Below, piece by piece: positions 61,475 through 64,000 of a stretch of 64,000 nt of DNA (position 1 is the stretch's first letter; every line of letters begins with the position of its first letter). The notes below the pieces were generated by a model, which saw nothing but the letters and a program-made list of their open reading frames with translations, was not told the origin of the DNA and searched no databases. Source of the DNA: Vibrio hyugaensis (GTDB taxonomy: Bacteria > Pseudomonadota > Gammaproteobacteria > Enterobacterales > Vibrionaceae); assembly GCF_002906655.1 (NCBI RefSeq), contig NZ_CP025795.1:992001-1056000 (forward strand). Reading direction: 5' to 3'. The translations under genes and the position numbers were made by a program.

Positions 61475-61939
61475 ATGGCTTTAGAAGCGTCATTACTGGA
61501 CAAACTCATCGATTCAGATCCTTCCGTCCGTGATGAGAAAGATTTTCCAGTAAGTTCCCAATCATTACTTAATAACTTACTGAGGGATGTTGAAGCCATG
61601 CTGAACAGTCGAATTGGTTGGCGTGAACTTCCTGATGACCTTTTAGAAGTTCGGTATTCCATTTTAAATTATGGCCTGCCTGATTTTTCCTCTATGCCTT
61701 ACAGCAGTCAAGAGGGGCAAAGTCAGCTTTGTGGGATTGTCTGTGACGCGATAAAAGAGTTTGAACCACGTTTGGAGTCGCCTTTCGTTACTATTTTAGA
61801 TGAAAAAAACGCGACAGACCGGACTCTTAGACTAAAAATCACTGCCACCTGTCTCATTGGGAACAATACCCATGAAGTAACGTTTAACTCAGAAGTTGAA
61901 CCTGTGAGTTTAGGTATGAAGTTGAGTAGAACAAAATGA
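61475..61939 (+). CDS. tssE: T6SS baseplate protein TssE (gp25-like)
   Basis: A 154-residue protein with the gp25-type pattern: SLLDKLIDSDPSVRDEKDF at the start, LLNNLLRDVEAMLNSRIGWR, ILNYGLPDFSSM and IKEFEPRLESPFVTIL. It starts sheath polymerisation at the baseplate. It overlaps tssF by 4 bp. Confidence 0.94.
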   Translation: MALEASLLDKLIDSDPSVRDEKDFPVSSQSLLNNLLRDVEAMLNSRIGWRELPDDLLEVRYSILNYGLPDFSSMPYSSQEGQSQLCGIVCDAIKEFEPRLESPFVTILDEKNATDRTLRLKITATCLIGNNTHEVTFNSEVEPVSLGMKLSRTK

Positions 61940-63759
61940 GTGAAGAGTTCTTAAAGTACTACAATCGCGAGTTAGCTTATTTACGTCACAAAGGGCAAGA
62001 GTTTGGCGAGCAGTACCCAAAAATCGCATCTCGTCTAAGAATAAGTGAAGAACAAGTAGAAGATCCTCATGTGGAGCGACTTCTAGAGGGGTGTGCCTTT
62101 TTGACTGCCAGAATTCGGCAGAGTTTGGACAACAGTTATCCTCAATTTACGGAATCACTTATGGGGCAGCTATATCCAGATTTTCACGCGCCAATTCCTT
62201 CTATGTCGATTGTAAAAATGACTTGCTCGGATTCTACCAATGCACATTTTGATGTAGCACCCAGTGAAAGAGTTGTCATCAGTGCACCAAAGTTTAAAGA
62301 GTGTGAATTTCGAACGTGTTACGAAACGCGCATGTACCCAATAAACGTCGGCGAATGCTTCTTTGAAAATGCACCAGTGAAGCCGACGGGTTCTCGATGG
62401 GAGAGTACCGCAAGCGCCATGCTTAGCGTTCAACTCTGTGCCAATGATGGTGAAAGTGCTATCAGTCCGATGGAGATAGATAGCTTGAGGTTTTACTTAA
62501 ATGGTCAACCTCAACTCACGCAGAAGTTGTATCAGATGTTATTCCAAAGCCTTGTAGGATTGTCAATTACAGTGCAAGGGAAGGAAGTCGCATCATATAC
62601 GCAAAGGCATCTGAAATCAGTAGGTTTTTCCGACTCAGATAATGTGGTTCCCTATGGGAAAAGAAGTTTCTCTGCTTCAAGAATGCTCGTCGAATACTTG
62701 CACTTCCCAGAAAAGTTCATGTTTTTCGAGTTGGTGGATCTAGGGCTTGAAAAGCATGATTTAGGCGAAACGATAGATCTTTGCTTTTTCTTTGATTCAA
62801 CAGATGACTGGTTACCAAAACAAGTCGATAGAGAAAGCCTCATGCTGGGCTGTACACCAGTAATTAATCTATTTCACAGTATTATGGAGCCCAAACGCTT
62901 GCTCCCCTCAGAGTACGATTACCATTTATCTCCCCAGTACCAAGAAGCGGAAAGTAATGAAGTTGTTTCTATTACGAATGTGACATTGAGAAATTGGAAT
63001 AAGACTTACGATAACTTGCCTTGTTATTACGCTGGTGAGCATACGCACTATATGGGTAGCAACGAGATTTATTGGCTAATGAGGCGAGAAGATAAAAACT
63101 GGGCTGGTGGTTATGATGAGCCAGGTCGAGAGACTTATATGTCTTTTGTGGATAAGAAACACCAGATTTTTAGTCCTGAGAGCCGAGAAAATTGGCTTAT
63201 GTACGTACAAGCGGAGTGCTGTAACCGTAATTTACCCCAAAAGCTTCCGTTTGGCGGCGGACTGCCAGAAGTATCGTTACCAGACGTCCATGATAACTTT
63301 GAATCTGTACGTTGTTTAGTTTCTTTATCTGAAACCATTAGGCCTGAAATGGATGAGAGTACTCGTTGGCAACTAACCAAGCTACTGACGCTCAATCATT
63401 TCACGCAAGACGATGGGCTTTCCGTGCTCAAACAAACCCTTAACTTATATGCATTTTCTGGCACGGCGGAAACGAAAGCACTTATCGATTCGCTCGTAAA
63501 ATTGGAGTTTGAAAAAGTCGCTGGGAGAGTGAGTGAGCAAGGGAAAATGGGTTTTGCACATGGGGTTAAATTGATCCTTACGGTGTCAGACCAGATCTTG
63601 CTTAAGGAACAAATATTCCTTTTGGGGTGCGTGCTTTCTGTCTATTTCTCACAGTATGCCGAGGTGAATATTTTTACTCAGCTAGAAGTGAAGCTGAAGT
63701 CAACAGGCAAGCGCTTTTATCAATGGCCAGCACTGACGGGCGAGAAGGTTCTGTTATGA
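61936..63759 (+). CDS. tssF: T6SS baseplate protein TssF
   Basis: A 607-residue protein, with FLKYYNRELAYLRHKGQEFG at the start, RISEEQVEDPHVERLLEGCA, and the long VasA-like body (LPSEYDYHLSPQYQEAESNE, FMFFELVDLGLEKHD). With TssG, TssE and TssK it forms the baseplate wedge. Its stop overlaps tssG in an ATGA arrangement. Confidence 0.95.
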   Translation: MSEEFLKYYNRELAYLRHKGQEFGEQYPKIASRLRISEEQVEDPHVERLLEGCAFLTARIRQSLDNSYPQFTESLMGQLYPDFHAPIPSMSIVKMTCSDSTNAHFDVAPSERVVISAPKFKECEFRTCYETRMYPINVGECFFENAPVKPTGSRWESTASAMLSVQLCANDGESAISPMEIDSLRFYLNGQPQLTQKLYQMLFQSLVGLSITVQGKEVASYTQRHLKSVGFSDSDNVVPYGKRSFSASRMLVEYLHFPEKFMFFELVDLGLEKHDLGETIDLCFFFDSTDDWLPKQVDRESLMLGCTPVINLFHSIMEPKRLLPSEYDYHLSPQYQEAESNEVVSITNVTLRNWNKTYDNLPCYYAGEHTHYMGSNEIYWLMRREDKNWAGGYDEPGRETYMSFVDKKHQIFSPESRENWLMYVQAECCNRNLPQKLPFGGGLPEVSLPDVHDNFESVRCLVSLSETIRPEMDESTRWQLTKLLTLNHFTQDDGLSVLKQTLNLYAFSGTAETKALIDSLVKLEFEKVAGRVSEQGKMGFAHGVKLILTVSDQILLKEQIFLLGCVLSVYFSQYAEVNIFTQLEVKLKSTGKRFYQWPALTGEKVLL

Positions 63760-64000
63760 AGGCAGATGAGTTTTATCGTCAATTGAAACAGCGTTCGTTG
63801 TTTGAAGCTTTGCACTTAATTGAACAAGAAGTGCTTCGAGCAGAGGCGCAGTTAGGAACCGATGCGCTACCTAAAGACGAAAAGGTATCGATAAACGTTA
63901 ACCCTTCATTAGGCTATGAGAACGCCCAGTTGTGTGCAGTTAAAACGCAACGTAATGACAAGTTGTGTTTGGAAACAAACTTGATTGGTTTAACGGGTGA
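63756..64000 (+). CDS. tssG: T6SS baseplate protein TssG, N-terminal part, truncated by the window
   Basis: Starts at ATG 63756, overlapping the tssF stop (ATGA), and is still open at base 64000 (about 81 codons). It reads MKADEFYRQLKQRSLFEALH, then LIEQEVLRAEAQLG and, further on, VSINVNPSLGYENAQ, as expected for TssG (VasB). Position after tssF supports it. The gene continues outside the window. Confidence 0.9.
   Translation, partial: MKADEFYRQLKQRSLFEALHLIEQEVLRAEAQLGTDALPKDEKVSINVNPSLGYENAQLCAVKTQRNDKLCLETNLIGLTG

Noticed and set aside
1..64000. CRISPR array, tRNA or rRNA genes, complete insertion sequence, integron attC sites, replication origin
   Set aside because: Looked for by eye in the gaps; no regularly spaced repeats, cloverleaf, rRNA core sequence or paired terminal repeats with an intact transposase were found.

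Overview
The window looks like a Vibrio chromosome, most likely of the Harveyi clade (V. parahaemolyticus / V. alginolyticus / V. campbellii relatives). The reasons are a Qrr-type quorum-sensing sRNA with LuxO-like sites, a CheV, a MSHA-like orphan pilin, and two type VI secretion (T6SS) loci. The gene order of the second T6SS matches, as I recall it, the V. parahaemolyticus T6SS2 locus. Species assignment is an inference; no rRNA or tRNA gene is visible here.

Layout. 1-5.5 kb is the 3' end of one T6SS cluster: tssK (partial), tssL, a PAAR-like (DUF4150) adaptor, an AHH-type nuclease in the overlapping -1 frame, and a run of AT-rich immunity-like genes, the last broken by a frameshift. 5.6-19.6 kb is a signalling region: a lipoprotein, a TonB receptor / YfiR-like / diguanylate cyclase operon, then a BvgS-like hybrid kinase, a REC-EAL phosphodiesterase, a LuxR-type response regulator and a second diguanylate cyclase, ending with a LysR regulator and a convergent LuxR-type regulator. 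19.6-41.3 kb is mostly single housekeeping or accessory genes: nitroreductase, CheV, pilin, TSUP and EamA transporters, MAPEG, the qrr gene, a PAP2 phosphatase, a secreted EEP-family lipoprotein, a guanidine-II riboswitch with its guanidinium exporter, Nudix, two GNATs, an aldehyde dehydrogenase, a RES-Xre toxin-antitoxin pair, surface-polysaccharide enzymes, a NifW-like small protein, nemA-gloA and MazG. 41.3-42.1 kb is a degenerate patch with an IS256-family transposase remnant.

42.1-64 kb is the second T6SS. A divergent minus-strand arm carries an HPt protein, a REC-TPR protein and a Ser/Thr kinase. The plus-strand arm runs fha-tssJ-tssK-tssL-tssM-tagF-pppA-tssA-tssB-tssC-tssC2-tagJ-tssE-tssF-tssG and continues past the window; ClpV, Hcp and VgrG are not in view.

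How it fits together. The kinase, phosphatase and FHA protein give the second T6SS a threonine-phosphorylation switch, and the HPt/REC-TPR pair may feed phosphorelay input to it. The first T6SS tail supplies an antibacterial nuclease and its immunity proteins. The c-di-GMP block contains two synthases and one phosphodiesterase under separate sensory inputs. The most notable observations are the two homopolymer-A frame changes in the toxin/immunity island, the Qrr sRNA with its control region, the guanidine-II riboswitch, a 100-nt nested palindrome at 19.9 kb, and the second TssC-like protein lacking a conserved motif.
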